The translations under genes were made by a program, and so were the position numbers. A stretch of 64,000 bases of DNA, from contig JALCNR010000010.1 of assembly GCA_022649165.1 (NCBI GenBank), positions 40,259 to 104,258 of the forward strand, written 5' to 3'. This DNA is from Actinomyces sp. Its GTDB lineage: Bacteria; Actinomycetota; Actinomycetes; Actinomycetales; Actinomycetaceae. Within the stretch, counting starts at the first letter, position 1; the number at the start of each line of letters is the position of its first letter. Shown here one piece after another: positions 16,733 to 25,862 of the stretch. The notes beneath the pieces are model-generated. The model was not told the origin of the DNA and made no database searches. It worked only from the letters and a program-made list of their open reading frames with translations.

Positions 16733-16738
16733 TACGCT
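16733..16738 (+). promoter_or_regulatory. -10 element for the MiaE-like gene
   Basis: TACGCT, six bases (GGGGGC) before the ATG at 16745. It shares the GGGGGC spacer with several other genes here. Confidence 0.5.
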
Positions 16739-16744
16739 GGGGGC

Positions 16745-17377
16745 ATGGACCGCACCCACGAAGCTGTAGATGTCGAGACGTCGGAGATCGTCGGGCTGAT
16801 CGCCTACTCGGCGCTGGCGGCGATGACGCGGCTGGCCAAGGACGGCGACCAGGCGCCCAGCATCGGGACGCATATCGAGCATGCGCGCATGTCGGCGCGC
16901 GCCTTCGAGATCTTCGGGCAGCTCGAGGTCTGGGCGGAGCACCGCGGGCTGGATCTGCCGGCGGCGGCCGGCGAGTATTCGGGGCTCTTCGACGACCTCG
17001 ACGCGCGCACCCGGCCCACGACGTGGTGGGAGCGCTCGGTGAAGACCTATGTCACCGTCGGCGCGTTCTCCGACATGCTCCTGCAGGTCTCCGAGCTCCA
17101 CGACCTCTTCGACGACGATTCGGGGCCCTGGGACCTGGGCCAGGGCGAGTGGGTGCGCGCGAACCTGGCGCCGCGCACCGAGAAGGACCCCCAGCTGGCC
17201 GCCCGGCTGTCCCTGTGGGCGCGCCGCGTCGCGGGCGAGGCGCTGGGCCTCGTGCGCTCCACGCTGTTCACGCATCCGGAACTGGCGACGAACGACCCCG
17301 ACACCGTCGACGCGATCGTCGCGTGGGTGACGAAGCGCCACAGGGAGCGCATGGCCGGCATCGGGCTCAAGGCCTGA
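16745..17377 (+). CDS. Ferritin-like (MiaE_2 type) protein
   Basis: 210-aa all-helical protein of the actinobacterial ferritin-like family related to tRNA-(ms2io6A) hydroxylase. Carboxylate and His ligands plausible for a di-iron site are in THIEHARMSARAFEIFGQLE and WERSVKTYVTVGAFSDMLLQ. Enzyme function has not been shown for this branch, so tRNA hydroxylation is only a possibility. The start at 16745 is preferred over the long upstream open frame because a -10 lies six bases before it. It sits between the DEAD helicase and DUF3107, a conserved neighbourhood. Confidence 0.8.
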   Translation: MDRTHEAVDVETSEIVGLIAYSALAAMTRLAKDGDQAPSIGTHIEHARMSARAFEIFGQLEVWAEHRGLDLPAAAGEYSGLFDDLDARTRPTTWWERSVKTYVTVGAFSDMLLQVSELHDLFDDDSGPWDLGQGEWVRANLAPRTEKDPQLAARLSLWARRVAGEALGLVRSTLFTHPELATNDPDTVDAIVAWVTKRHRERMAGIGLKA

Positions 17378-17407
17378 CCGGCCGCCGGGCCCCGGGGGCC
17401 GGCCGGG
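17378..17407. terminator. GC-rich hairpin after the MiaE-like gene
   Basis: CCGGCC and GGCCCC pair with GGGGCCGGCCGG with a three-base bulge. Convergent gap with the DUF3107 gene. Confidence 0.45.
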
Positions 17408-17500
17408 CATGGGACGCGGGCCTGCGGGTGAGCGGGGTCGGCGCGTGCCGCCCGCGCCCGGATCCCCGGAGGGACGAGGACGGCGCCGGCTCGAGGGCCC

Positions 17501-17725
17501 TCAGCTCAGGGCGAACCCTACGCGGCGCGGCTCGTCGGGGGCGATGAGCACGTAACCCAGCGCATCGGCGGGGACGAGGGCGCGCTGCCCCTTCGCGTCG
17601 GTGAGAGTGAGGACGGAGTGGGAGGACTGCGCGGACTCGACCTGGGCGAACAGCTCCTCCTCGGTGAGATCCAATTCGAACTGGAGCTCGCGGGCCGCGC
17701 CGCGGATGCCGATGGAGACGTTCAT
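17501..17725 (-). CDS. DUF3107 small conserved protein
   Basis: 74-aa protein of the actinobacterial DUF3107 family (TB9.4 in M. tuberculosis). It begins MNVSIGIRGAARELQFELDL and has a second strand pattern DAKGQRALVPADALGYVLI. Function unknown; probably a small alpha/beta fold. The ATG at 17725 has the Shine-Dalgarno AAGGAGT just upstream on the minus strand, so an upstream extension to 17833 is not needed. It is divergent from adnA. Confidence 0.88.
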   Translation of the reverse strand: MNVSIGIRGAARELQFELDLTEEELFAQVESAQSSHSVLTLTDAKGQRALVPADALGYVLIAPDEPRRVGFALS

Positions 17726-17831
17726 GGGAGTACTCCTTGACGAGGGGGAACACGCTTCGACGGCTCCCATGCTACGGGTCGGGCGGGCGGTCGGCTCCGC
17801 AGATGCCCGTGGCAGGTGCGAACATTCAACC

Positions 17832-20800
17832 ATGAGCGAAATCGGGATCGTCGTGGAGGCGCCGCGCCGGGACGGAGACGTGCTGCCTCCCCTCGACGCC
17901 CTCCAACGCGAGATCGTCGCTCAGGCCGCCGGAGGTTCGCTGGTCGTGCGCGGCGCCCCGGGATCGGGGCGCTCCACCTGCGCGCTGGCGGTCTTCGGCG
18001 AGGTCGCGGCGCGGGCGGGCTCGGCCGTGATCTGGGCGCCCGACCGGCTGCGGGCCGAGGCGCTGGAGGAGCGCGCGCAGCGGCTCGCCCCCCAGGCCGT
18101 CCGGCCCGTCCGCACGCCTGCGGCCTTCGCCTACCTGGTCGTCTCGACGTGGAGGATCCGCCGGGGGGACCCGCTGGGGCCGCTCGAACTGGTGACGGGT
18201 GCGCAGGAGGACCGGATCCTCCAGGACCTGCTCGCGGGCGGCGGCATCGAGTGGCCGCCCTCCCTGCCCGAGCGGATGCGCGCGATGCCGGCCTTCCGGA
18301 TGGAGCTGCGCAACCTCTTCGCCCGGGCCGGTGAGGCCGGCGTCGACGGCGCCCGGCTGGAGGCGCTGGGCGCGAGCCTCGGGCGAGCGGAGTGGGAGTC
18401 CGCGGGCCGGCTGCTCGCCCGGTACGAGGACGGGCCCGGCTTCGCGCTGGAGTCGCGCGGGCGCATGCAGGCGGACACCTCGCGCATCCAGCGGGTGGCC
18501 GCTCGGGTGCTGGAACGATGGGACCGGGACGCCCCCGCCCGCGGAGTCGTCGCCCCCGCCCCCGTGCCCGAGGTCGTCGTGGTCGACGACCTCCAGGACT
18601 GCACGGCCTCCACCGTCGAGCTGCTGTCCGTGATGGCGGGCCTGGGGACGCGGGTCGTGGCCTTCGCGGATCCCGATGTGGCGGTGGCCTCCTACCGCGG
18701 CGGCGAGCCTCATCTCGACCTGCGGCTCTCACGGGCGATCGGGGCGCCGATGCGCGAGCTCGGCGACGTCCACCGCGGGACGCCCGCTCTGAGGGGGCTC
18801 GCCCGCGACGTCACACAGCGGGTGACGACCACGGGTCCTGCGGGCCGCCGGAGGGCCGCGGCGGTGGGCGATGAGGGCGCGGGCGGCGGGCCGCCGGAGG
18901 GCGCGGAGCGCATCCGCCTCCATCTGGCCGCCAGCGAGGCGCAGCTGGGCGCCCTCACCGCGCGCCTCCTGCGCGGGCACCACCTCCATGACGGCGTCGC
19001 CTGGGAGGACCAGGCCGTCATCGTGCGCTCCTCCGGGGATGTCGACTCCGTGCGGCGCCAGCTGCGCCGCGGCGGCGTGCCGCTGACCGGGGCCCGGCGG
19101 GCGTTCACCTTCTCCCACGAGCCGGCCACGCGAGCGCTGCTGGTCCTCGTCGCCGGCGGAGCGCCCGGCCAGGCCTCGGAGGCGCTCTCGGAGCCGGAGG
19201 CGGAGGAGCGGCTCGCCGCCCTGCTCGTCGACTCGCCCTACGTCGCGGCCGACCCGCTGGACGTCCACCGCGCGCTACGCGCTCTCAACGCCCGGGTCGT
19301 GGAGGCGGCCGACGGCGATGAGGAGGACACGGACCTCACCGCCCGGGAGGTCACGCTGGCGGACCTGCTGGGCCGGCCTCAGCTGGCCGACGGCGTCGCG
19401 GATCCGGAGCTCAGGGGGCGGCTGGAGCGCGCGTCGCGGATGTGGGCGGCGCGCGCGGGGATCGCGCTGCGGCGTCCCCGGGGCGCGCTGTGGGCGTTGT
19501 GGCAGGCGGCGGATGTCGCCGAGCAGTGGCGCGCCGGGGCCCTTGAGGGCGGCGCGGACGCCCCGTGGTTCGACGACCAGCTGGACGCCGTCATCGCCCT
19601 GTTCCGCGTCGCCGACGTGTGGGAGCAGCGCGCGCCGGCCGGTGTCGCCCGGGACTTCGCCGAAGAGCTCCTGGCCGACGACGTCCCCGTCGACACCCTG
19701 GCCCGCACCGGCCAGCGGCCCGCCGGGGTGGAAGTGGTGACACCCGCCCAGGCGATGGGGCGCGAATGGGACGTCGTGTGCGTCCTCGGCCTCCAGGACG
19801 GCAGGTGGCCCAATCTCCGGCTGCGCGACCGGGTCCTGCGCGCCGACCTGCTGGCCGACATCGCCTCGGGCCGTCTGGATCCGCTGGACCCGGCCGGACG
19901 CGGCGCGGCGGAGGACCCGCGCTCCGCCCGCCGGGCCGTCCTCGACGATGAGATGCGGCTGTTCGCGGCCGCCGTCACCCGGTCCCGCCGGTTCCTCCAC
20001 CTGGGGGCCGTCCGCGCGGAGAACGAGGCCCCCTCCTCCTTCATCGGGATCGCGTTGCCCCACGCCGCGCCGGGGGGCGCCAGGCACGCGGGGCGGGAGG
20101 GCGCGGAGGCGTCGCCCGAGGAGGACCTGCCCCTGGAAGAGGTCCCGCCCGCGCTGGACCTGGCGGGGGAGGCGGCGGCGCTGCGCCATCTCGCCTCCCA
20201 ACCGGAGGACGAGCCCGAGCGAGACATCGCCACCACTCTCTTGGCCGTGCTGGCGCGCGAGGGCGTCGTGCAGGCGGATCCCTCACGATGGACCGGGGTG
20301 GGCGGCGTGACGACGGACGCCCTCACGGAGGCTCCGGGGCCGATCGCGCTGTCCCCGTCGAAGGTGCAGACGGCGCGCGAGTGCACGCTCCGCTGGTTCC
20401 TCGCCTCGGCGGGGGGCGACGCACCCGCGGGGGGCGCCCAGATGCTGGGAACCCTGGTCCACGCTATCGCCCAGCGCCATCCGCACGGATCTGAGGAGGA
20501 GATGCTCGCCGATCTGCATGGTCACTGGGACGATCTGGGCTTCGACGGCACGACGTGGGTCGGGCGCGAACAGCGGCTCCACGCCGAGGACGTCGTCCGC
20601 GCGCTCGCGTCCTACGTCCAGGGCGTGCCGGGCGGTGTCCAGACCGAGGTCCGGGTCCACGTTCCCCTGGGGGACGTCGTGCTGACGGGGTCCATCGACC
20701 GGATCGAGGAGGTCGACGGCGGCGTGCGCATCGTCGACCTCAAGACGGGTCGGGCCATCAGCGCCGACGAGGCGCAGGAGCATCCGCAGCTGGCCGCCTA

Positions 20801-21059
20801 CCAGGTCGCGCTCGTCGAGCAGGGCCTGGACGTCGTCGGGGCGCGACTGGAGTTCCTGGGCAGCGGGAGACCTGTGGCCCGCACCCAGCCGGGGCTGCGG
20901 GGGGAGGACTTGGAGCGGTGGCGCACCGAGTTGGAGCGGCTCGGGACGACGCTCAGGGGGCCTGTGTTCCAGGCGACCCCCTCGGCGCCGGTGTGCCGGA
21001 CATGCCCGTTCCGCCGCAGCTGCCCGGCGCAGGACGAGGGACGGAGGACCGTGGAATGA
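17832..21059 (+). CDS. adnA: AdnA-like subunit of the AdnAB helicase-nuclease
   Basis: 1075-aa protein with an N-terminal UvrD-like motor and a C-terminal RecB-like nuclease, the design of AdnA, which with AdnB resects double-strand breaks. The Walker A reads GAPGSGRST at 41-49: the catalytic Lys is Arg, in line with AdnA being the weak or non-translocating motor. Later motor marks: VVVDDLQD and VTPAQAMGREWDVV. The nuclease has GSIDRIEEV and IVDLKTG (about 955-972) plus QLAAYQ. An iron-sulfur-type cysteine set is seen: ECTLRW (about 850) and VCRTCPFRRSCP (about 1056). The ATG overlaps neither neighbour upstream; the stop overlaps adnB. Confidence 0.88.
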   Translation: MSEIGIVVEAPRRDGDVLPPLDALQREIVAQAAGGSLVVRGAPGSGRSTCALAVFGEVAARAGSAVIWAPDRLRAEALEERAQRLAPQAVRPVRTPAAFAYLVVSTWRIRRGDPLGPLELVTGAQEDRILQDLLAGGGIEWPPSLPERMRAMPAFRMELRNLFARAGEAGVDGARLEALGASLGRAEWESAGRLLARYEDGPGFALESRGRMQADTSRIQRVAARVLERWDRDAPARGVVAPAPVPEVVVVDDLQDCTASTVELLSVMAGLGTRVVAFADPDVAVASYRGGEPHLDLRLSRAIGAPMRELGDVHRGTPALRGLARDVTQRVTTTGPAGRRRAAAVGDEGAGGGPPEGAERIRLHLAASEAQLGALTARLLRGHHLHDGVAWEDQAVIVRSSGDVDSVRRQLRRGGVPLTGARRAFTFSHEPATRALLVLVAGGAPGQASEALSEPEAEERLAALLVDSPYVAADPLDVHRALRALNARVVEAADGDEEDTDLTAREVTLADLLGRPQLADGVADPELRGRLERASRMWAARAGIALRRPRGALWALWQAADVAEQWRAGALEGGADAPWFDDQLDAVIALFRVADVWEQRAPAGVARDFAEELLADDVPVDTLARTGQRPAGVEVVTPAQAMGREWDVVCVLGLQDGRWPNLRLRDRVLRADLLADIASGRLDPLDPAGRGAAEDPRSARRAVLDDEMRLFAAAVTRSRRFLHLGAVRAENEAPSSFIGIALPHAAPGGARHAGREGAEASPEEDLPLEEVPPALDLAGEAAALRHLASQPEDEPERDIATTLLAVLAREGVVQADPSRWTGVGGVTTDALTEAPGPIALSPSKVQTARECTLRWFLASAGGDAPAGGAQMLGTLVHAIAQRHPHGSEEEMLADLHGHWDDLGFDGTTWVGREQRLHAEDVVRALASYVQGVPGGVQTEVRVHVPLGDVVLTGSIDRIEEVDGGVRIVDLKTGRAISADEAQEHPQLAAYQVALVEQGLDVVGARLEFLGSGRPVARTQPGLRGEDLERWRTELERLGTTLRGPVFQATPSAPVCRTCPFRRSCPAQDEGRRTVE

Positions 21060-24000
21060 GCGGGCCGGATCGTCAGGGCTCGCCGCGCGCGGCGATCGGC
21101 GCGCGCGGGATCGCGGAGCTCATCGGCGGGAGAACGCCGACCGATGAGCAGGTCGCCGTCATCGAGGCGCCCGCCGAGCCGCTCCTGGTCGTCGCCGGGG
21201 CCGGGTCGGGCAAGACCGAGACGATGTCGATGCGCGTCCTGTGGCTGGTCGCGGACCAGGGCATCGCCCCCGAGTCCATCCTGGGTCTGACCTTCACGCG
21301 CAAGGCCGCCGCCGAACTCGGGGCCCGCCTGCGCGACCGGCTGGGACGGCTGGCGGCCGCCGTCCCGGGCCTGGAGGAGGCCGGGGACCCCGTCTCCCTC
21401 ACCTACAACTCCTTCGCCGAACGCCTCGTCGCCGAGCACGGGCTGCGCATCGGGATCGACCCGGATGTCCGGCTGCTCGGGCAGGCCGGGGCCGTCCAGA
21501 TGATGGGGGACATCGTCGCCCAGTGGCACGACGACCTGGACGCGTTCGCCGGGAAGTCGCCGGCCACGGTCGTCACCCGGGCGCTGGCGATGGCCGGACA
21601 CCTGGCCGAGCACGACCTCGCCCTGGAGGAGGCCCGCCGCGAGCTCGGACGCTTCGAGGAGGAGCTCCTCTCCTACGCGGACGCGAAGAAGGGGCCCGGA
21701 GGCACGCTGAGGGCGATGATCGCGGCGAACCGGGAGCGCTCCGCGCTGCTGGACCTCGTGGCCGCCTTCGACGCCCGGAAACGCGAGGCGGGGATGATGG
21801 ACTTCGGGGACCAGCTCATGTTGGCCACCCGCATCGTGCGCGAGGCCCCAGACGTCGTCGACCAGGTCCGGGCCGACCACGCCGCCGTCCTGCTCGACGA
21901 GTTCCAGGACACCTCCGTCATCCAGATGGAACTGTTGTCCCGCCTCTTCCGCGACCACCCGGTCACCGCCGTCGGCGATCCCAACCAGGCGATCTACGGA
22001 TGGCGCGGCGCGTCTGCGGCCTCGTTGGAGGGCTTTCTCGGCCGGTTCCAGTCGACGCCGGCCCGAGAGGACCAGACGCTCACCCTGTCGACGTCGTGGC
22101 GCAACGACATCCGCGTCCTCGAGGTCTCGAACAGGGTGGCGGCCCCCCTGCGCGAGCACGCCCGAAACGCGGCGTCCCCGGTGCTGGCGCCCCGAGCCGG
22201 CGCCGGAGCTGGACGGGTGGACGTGGCCTACACAGTGGACCGCGACGCGCAGGCCCAGAAGGCCGCCGACTTCATCCAAGAGGTCCGGACGCCCCGGGGC
22301 TCCCGGATGCCGACGGCGGCCGTGCTGTGTCGGCGCCGCGCCGACTTCCAGATCGTCGACGAGGCGCTGCGCGCCAGGGACATCCCCACCCAGGTGATCG
22401 GCCTGGGAGGACTGCTCGACCAGCCGGCGGTCGCGGACGCCCGCGCCGCTCTGGAGGTCGCCGTCGATGTCACGAACTCGCCCTGGCTCGTGCGTCTGCT
22501 CGCCAACCTGGATCTGGGGGCGGCGGATCTCCGGCTGATGGGGCGGTGGGCCCGGCACCTGGCGCGGCGGACCTCCGGCGCCGAGCACCCCGAGACCCTG
22601 CTGCTGGACGCGGTGGACGCCCCGCCGGAGGCGGGGTGGAGGCCTTCCCCCCAGGGGCCGGCGTTCACCGAGGCTGCGGCCGCGCGGGTGCGCGTGCTGG
22701 GCCAGCGGCTGCGCGCCGTACGCCGGGGATCCGGTCGGGGCGTCGTCGAGCAGGTGGAGCGCGCGATCTCGATCCTCGGACTGGCCGAGGACGCCACCGC
22801 TGACCCCCTGCACAACACCGGCCGGGAGGCGCTGGACGCGTTCATCGACGTCGCGGCCGACTTCGAGGCCCAGGTCCCCGGCGCGACGATGCGCGGGTTC
22901 CTCACATGGCTCGCCGTCGCCGAGGACGAGGAGAACGGGCTGGCGGGCCCGGCGGCGCAGCCCGACCCCGCCGCCGTGCAGATCCTCACGGTCCACGGCG
23001 CCAAGGGTCTGGAGTGGGACGCGGTCGCCGTGTTCAACCTCAGCGACGGCATCTTCCCCAGCCACCGGTCGACGCCTGAGAGCTGGACGGAGGACCCGGT
23101 CGCCTCCAGCGCCTGGCTGACGGCGGGCGACCAGCTGCCCTACCCGCTGCGCGGAGACGCCGACTCCCTGCCGTCCTTCGTCCCCGAGCTGGGGGACGCG
23201 CGGACCGTCCAGGCGGCCTTCAACAAGTGGGTGGACGGCGCACACAAGGCCGACCTGGGACGCCACATGGAACGGGAGGAGCGGCGCCTCGCCTACGTGG
23301 CGCTCACGCGTGCGCGGGAGAGCCTGCTGATGATCGGCTGCTGGAAGGACACCTCCGCGACGCCCCGCCCGCCTTCGCGCTATCTCATGGAACCGCTGAC
23401 CGCCGGGCTGACGGATGCCGACCCCTCCACAGCGGTCCCCCCCTGCCCGGACAAGGAGGCTCTCGCCGCCCTCGGCGCCGCTGGCCCCGCGCAGGCCTTC
23501 CCCCGTCGCCCGGGGCGCTCGCGGGAACTCGCCACCGACGCGGCGCGGCGGGTGCTCGCGCGCGCCTCCTCCCTGGATCGGGCCCGCGCCTCCACCCAGC
23601 AGATCCTCTCCGCCCTGGAGGGGCACCCGGCGGCGCGCGACGTCCGGGCCCTGCTCGACGAGCGCCGCCTGCGCGAGGAACGGCGCTCCACAGTGGTGGT
23701 GCCTGCCCGCCTGCCCGCCACCAGCGTCTCCGGGATCGTCGAGGACCGAGCCGCCTTCGCCCGGGATCTGCGCCGGCCCGTTCCCGCTGAGCCCTCGGAG
23801 TCCTCGGCGCTGGGCACCCTCTTCCACGCGTGGGCCGAGCGCCAGCTCAGGCTCACCAGCGGCGAGCTGTGGGACGAGCCGCTGGCCGGGGAGGAGGCGC
23901 TGTCGGCCCGCGACCGCGACCGTCTGGACGCGATGCGCGCGAACTTCTGGTCGCTGCCGCTCCTGGAGCAGCAGCCGGTCGCCGTCGAGGAGCCGTTCAG

Positions 24001-24427
24001 CGTGGAGATCGCCGGCATGTCCGTCCAGGGCCGGATCGACGCCGTGTTCCGGGACCGGGACGGCACCGACACCGTCGTCGACTGGAAGTCGGGCCGCGTC
24101 CCCTCCGAGCTCACCACGCCGAGGGAGCTGCGCTACTTCCTCACGCAGCTGCAGCTCTACCGCACGGCGTGGGCGCGCCGCATGGGGGTCGGGGAGGACC
24201 GCGTCCGCGCCCGGGTCGCCTTCCTGGCGGGTCCGCGCATCCTCGACCTCGGCGACGTCGCGGGGATGCTGCGCGAAGCGCTGGCCCGTGAGAGCCGGTC
24301 CGGGGCCTCGCAGGCTGGGACCGCGGGGTCCGGTTCTGCCCGCTCCGCGTCGGTGCCGCCGGCCGCCCCAGGGGCGGAGCCTGCTCCGATCGAGGAGCAG
24401 GTCGCTTGGGCGTTGCGCGGCCGGTGA
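21056..24427 (+). CDS. adnB: AdnB-like motor/nuclease subunit
   Basis: 1123-aa UvrD-family helicase with a C-terminal nuclease. Intact motor motifs: Walker A GAGSGKT at 48-54, LTFTRKAAAEL, LLDEFQDTS (about 278), GDPNQAIYGWRGA (about 307), TLSTSWRN, TVHGAKGLEWD and AYVALTRARE. The nuclease module carries GRIDAV (about 992), VDWKSG (about 1008) and QLQLYRTAW. Unlike the upstream partner, no Cys cluster is seen. The ATG overlaps the adnA stop (ATGA), so both are made together. As in mycobacterial AdnAB, this is likely the active translocase. Confidence 0.9.
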   Translation: MSGPDRQGSPRAAIGARGIAELIGGRTPTDEQVAVIEAPAEPLLVVAGAGSGKTETMSMRVLWLVADQGIAPESILGLTFTRKAAAELGARLRDRLGRLAAAVPGLEEAGDPVSLTYNSFAERLVAEHGLRIGIDPDVRLLGQAGAVQMMGDIVAQWHDDLDAFAGKSPATVVTRALAMAGHLAEHDLALEEARRELGRFEEELLSYADAKKGPGGTLRAMIAANRERSALLDLVAAFDARKREAGMMDFGDQLMLATRIVREAPDVVDQVRADHAAVLLDEFQDTSVIQMELLSRLFRDHPVTAVGDPNQAIYGWRGASAASLEGFLGRFQSTPAREDQTLTLSTSWRNDIRVLEVSNRVAAPLREHARNAASPVLAPRAGAGAGRVDVAYTVDRDAQAQKAADFIQEVRTPRGSRMPTAAVLCRRRADFQIVDEALRARDIPTQVIGLGGLLDQPAVADARAALEVAVDVTNSPWLVRLLANLDLGAADLRLMGRWARHLARRTSGAEHPETLLLDAVDAPPEAGWRPSPQGPAFTEAAAARVRVLGQRLRAVRRGSGRGVVEQVERAISILGLAEDATADPLHNTGREALDAFIDVAADFEAQVPGATMRGFLTWLAVAEDEENGLAGPAAQPDPAAVQILTVHGAKGLEWDAVAVFNLSDGIFPSHRSTPESWTEDPVASSAWLTAGDQLPYPLRGDADSLPSFVPELGDARTVQAAFNKWVDGAHKADLGRHMEREERRLAYVALTRARESLLMIGCWKDTSATPRPPSRYLMEPLTAGLTDADPSTAVPPCPDKEALAALGAAGPAQAFPRRPGRSRELATDAARRVLARASSLDRARASTQQILSALEGHPAARDVRALLDERRLREERRSTVVVPARLPATSVSGIVEDRAAFARDLRRPVPAEPSESSALGTLFHAWAERQLRLTSGELWDEPLAGEEALSARDRDRLDAMRANFWSLPLLEQQPVAVEEPFSVEIAGMSVQGRIDAVFRDRDGTDTVVDWKSGRVPSELTTPRELRYFLTQLQLYRTAWARRMGVGEDRVRARVAFLAGPRILDLGDVAGMLREALARESRSGASQAGTAGSGSARSASVPPAAPGAEPAPIEEQVAWALRGR

Positions 24428-24459
24428 CGGGAGCGCCCCGGCCGGGCACCCGGACTTCG

Positions 24460-25623
24460 TCAGAGGGCGGGCGCTGACGGCTCCCCTGGATGCGGATGGT
24501 TCGGGCGTGGCCCGTCCAGGTCGAGGCGCTCGGTCGGCAGATCCGCGCCGCCGAGCGCGCCGGTGGACGCGTCCCCGTCATCCGCGCCGTCGGATGCGGC
24601 GCCGCCCTCGTCACCGGATGGGGCGGCGCCCCGCGGTGCGCCGGGTGACAGCGAGCTTGCCGGGGCGGGCGTCTCCGCGAGAGGGGTTGGCGGGCGGACC
24701 AGCGGGTCATCGTCCAGGTCGTCGGCCAGGTCGGAGAGCATTCGGGTCGCCTCCTCGACGATGGAACGGTCCTCGGCGTGGACCCCGTGGACGAGCCAAC
24801 GGACCAGGGCGAGTTCGGAGAGGAGCTGCGCGCGGGTGAGGAGGTGGAGGTCCGTGGCATGGCGGGCCAGGGAGTAGGCCTCGCGGAAGCGGTCGAGGAA
24901 GGCGTCCGACGCCTGGGCAAGGACCCAGGCCACGTCGACGGCCGGGTCTCCCACGCGCGCGGAGGAGAAGCCCGTGAGGCCCAGCACCGCGCCGTTGTCG
25001 ACGACGACGGAGGTGGTCTGCAGGTCGCCGTGGATCGGCGCGGTCTGGAAGCGCCACAGTGCCACGTCCTCCAGCGCAGCCGACCAGCGGTTCCACAGAT
25101 TCGTGGGGATGACGGCGGCGGAGGCGGCCTCGTCGAGGAGCGCCAGGTTCCGGTCTCGGCACTCGGCCGCCGTGTATGCGGGCGTGTCGACGCCGGTGTA
25201 GACGCCGGGGGCCAGGTTGTGCAGCGAGGCGAGCGCGCGAGCCAGCGAGGCGGGGAGCACGAGCGAATCCTCGAAGTCCTCCTCAGCCATGAAGCGCCCG
25301 CCCAGGTCCGGGTGGACCATGACACGGCCGCCCCCCGCAATGTGGGCGATGCCCGAGGGCCGGGGCACGTCGAAGGGGATCTGGTCGGCGTCGCGGGCGC
25401 GGGCGAGCCGCGCGAGCACAGCCGTCTGCGCTTCCAGGTTGAGTCCGCCCGTGGTGTCGTGCGGGCACACGACCAGGTAGCGGTTGCCCTGCACGTCGAT
25501 GATGCCGGTGACGGAGATCAGCTCGTCGGTGAACTGCGGCGGGCGCAGGCCCGCGACCCGCAGCCCCGGCACGGCCACGGTGGCCAGCGCCGCCAATTCG
25601 AGGGGAGTCTTCGCCGGAATCAC
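24460..25623 (-). CDS. Phosphotransferase-fold protein, probable pseudokinase
   Basis: 387-aa protein with the aminoglycoside/macrolide phosphotransferase (APH) fold over about residues 25-300. The Brenner-type loop reads HGDLQTTS (about 197-204): the catalytic Asp is kept, but the metal-binding Asn is Ser. The second metal ligand, normally the Asp of I-D-F/W, is Gly in LTGFSSARVGDP (about 213-224). Loss of both Mg ligands argues against ordinary kinase activity. The C-terminal 90 residues are disordered. The frame starts at GTG 25623, with a -10 six bases upstream. It converges on adnB and is divergent from the pilus operon. Antibiotic resistance should not be inferred. Confidence 0.75.
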   Translation of the reverse strand: MIPAKTPLELAALATVAVPGLRVAGLRPPQFTDELISVTGIIDVQGNRYLVVCPHDTTGGLNLEAQTAVLARLARARDADQIPFDVPRPSGIAHIAGGGRVMVHPDLGGRFMAEEDFEDSLVLPASLARALASLHNLAPGVYTGVDTPAYTAAECRDRNLALLDEAASAAVIPTNLWNRWSAALEDVALWRFQTAPIHGDLQTTSVVVDNGAVLGLTGFSSARVGDPAVDVAWVLAQASDAFLDRFREAYSLARHATDLHLLTRAQLLSELALVRWLVHGVHAEDRSIVEEATRMLSDLADDLDDDPLVRPPTPLAETPAPASSLSPGAPRGAAPSGDEGGAASDGADDGDASTGALGGADLPTERLDLDGPRPNHPHPGEPSAPAL

Positions 25624-25629
25624 CTGTCC

Positions 25630-25635
25630 ACGCTA
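25630..25635 (-). promoter_or_regulatory. -10 element for the phosphotransferase-fold gene
   Basis: TAGCGT on the minus strand, GGACAG spacer, then the GTG at 25623. Confidence 0.5.
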
Positions 25636-25862
25636 CATGCCGCGCGTCCCGATCGTGCGGTCACAACGCCGACGAGGACGTCCCTGCCGATGGGAGGGCC
25701 GCCCCCGGGAGCGGACGGGCCGCCCGGGCGGGCGGGAGACCGGGAGTTGTCCACAGATCGCCTGGAACCCCTTCCATGCGCCTTCGAGAGCTGTTAGGTT
25801 CATCGGAACCCACCGGTGGGAAGTCGTGGAGGAACCGTTGGAGCGGGCGCGGAGGTGACGTC

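Noticed and set aside
20798..23827. A 1009-codon antisense frame across adnA and adnB
   Set aside because: Third-position GC bias keeps antisense frames open here; the sequence is Gly/Val/His/Arg-rich with no motif.
24460..25623. Reading the phosphotransferase-fold gene as a macrolide or aminoglycoside resistance gene
   Set aside because: Both metal ligands are replaced and the context is a conserved repair locus, not a resistance element.
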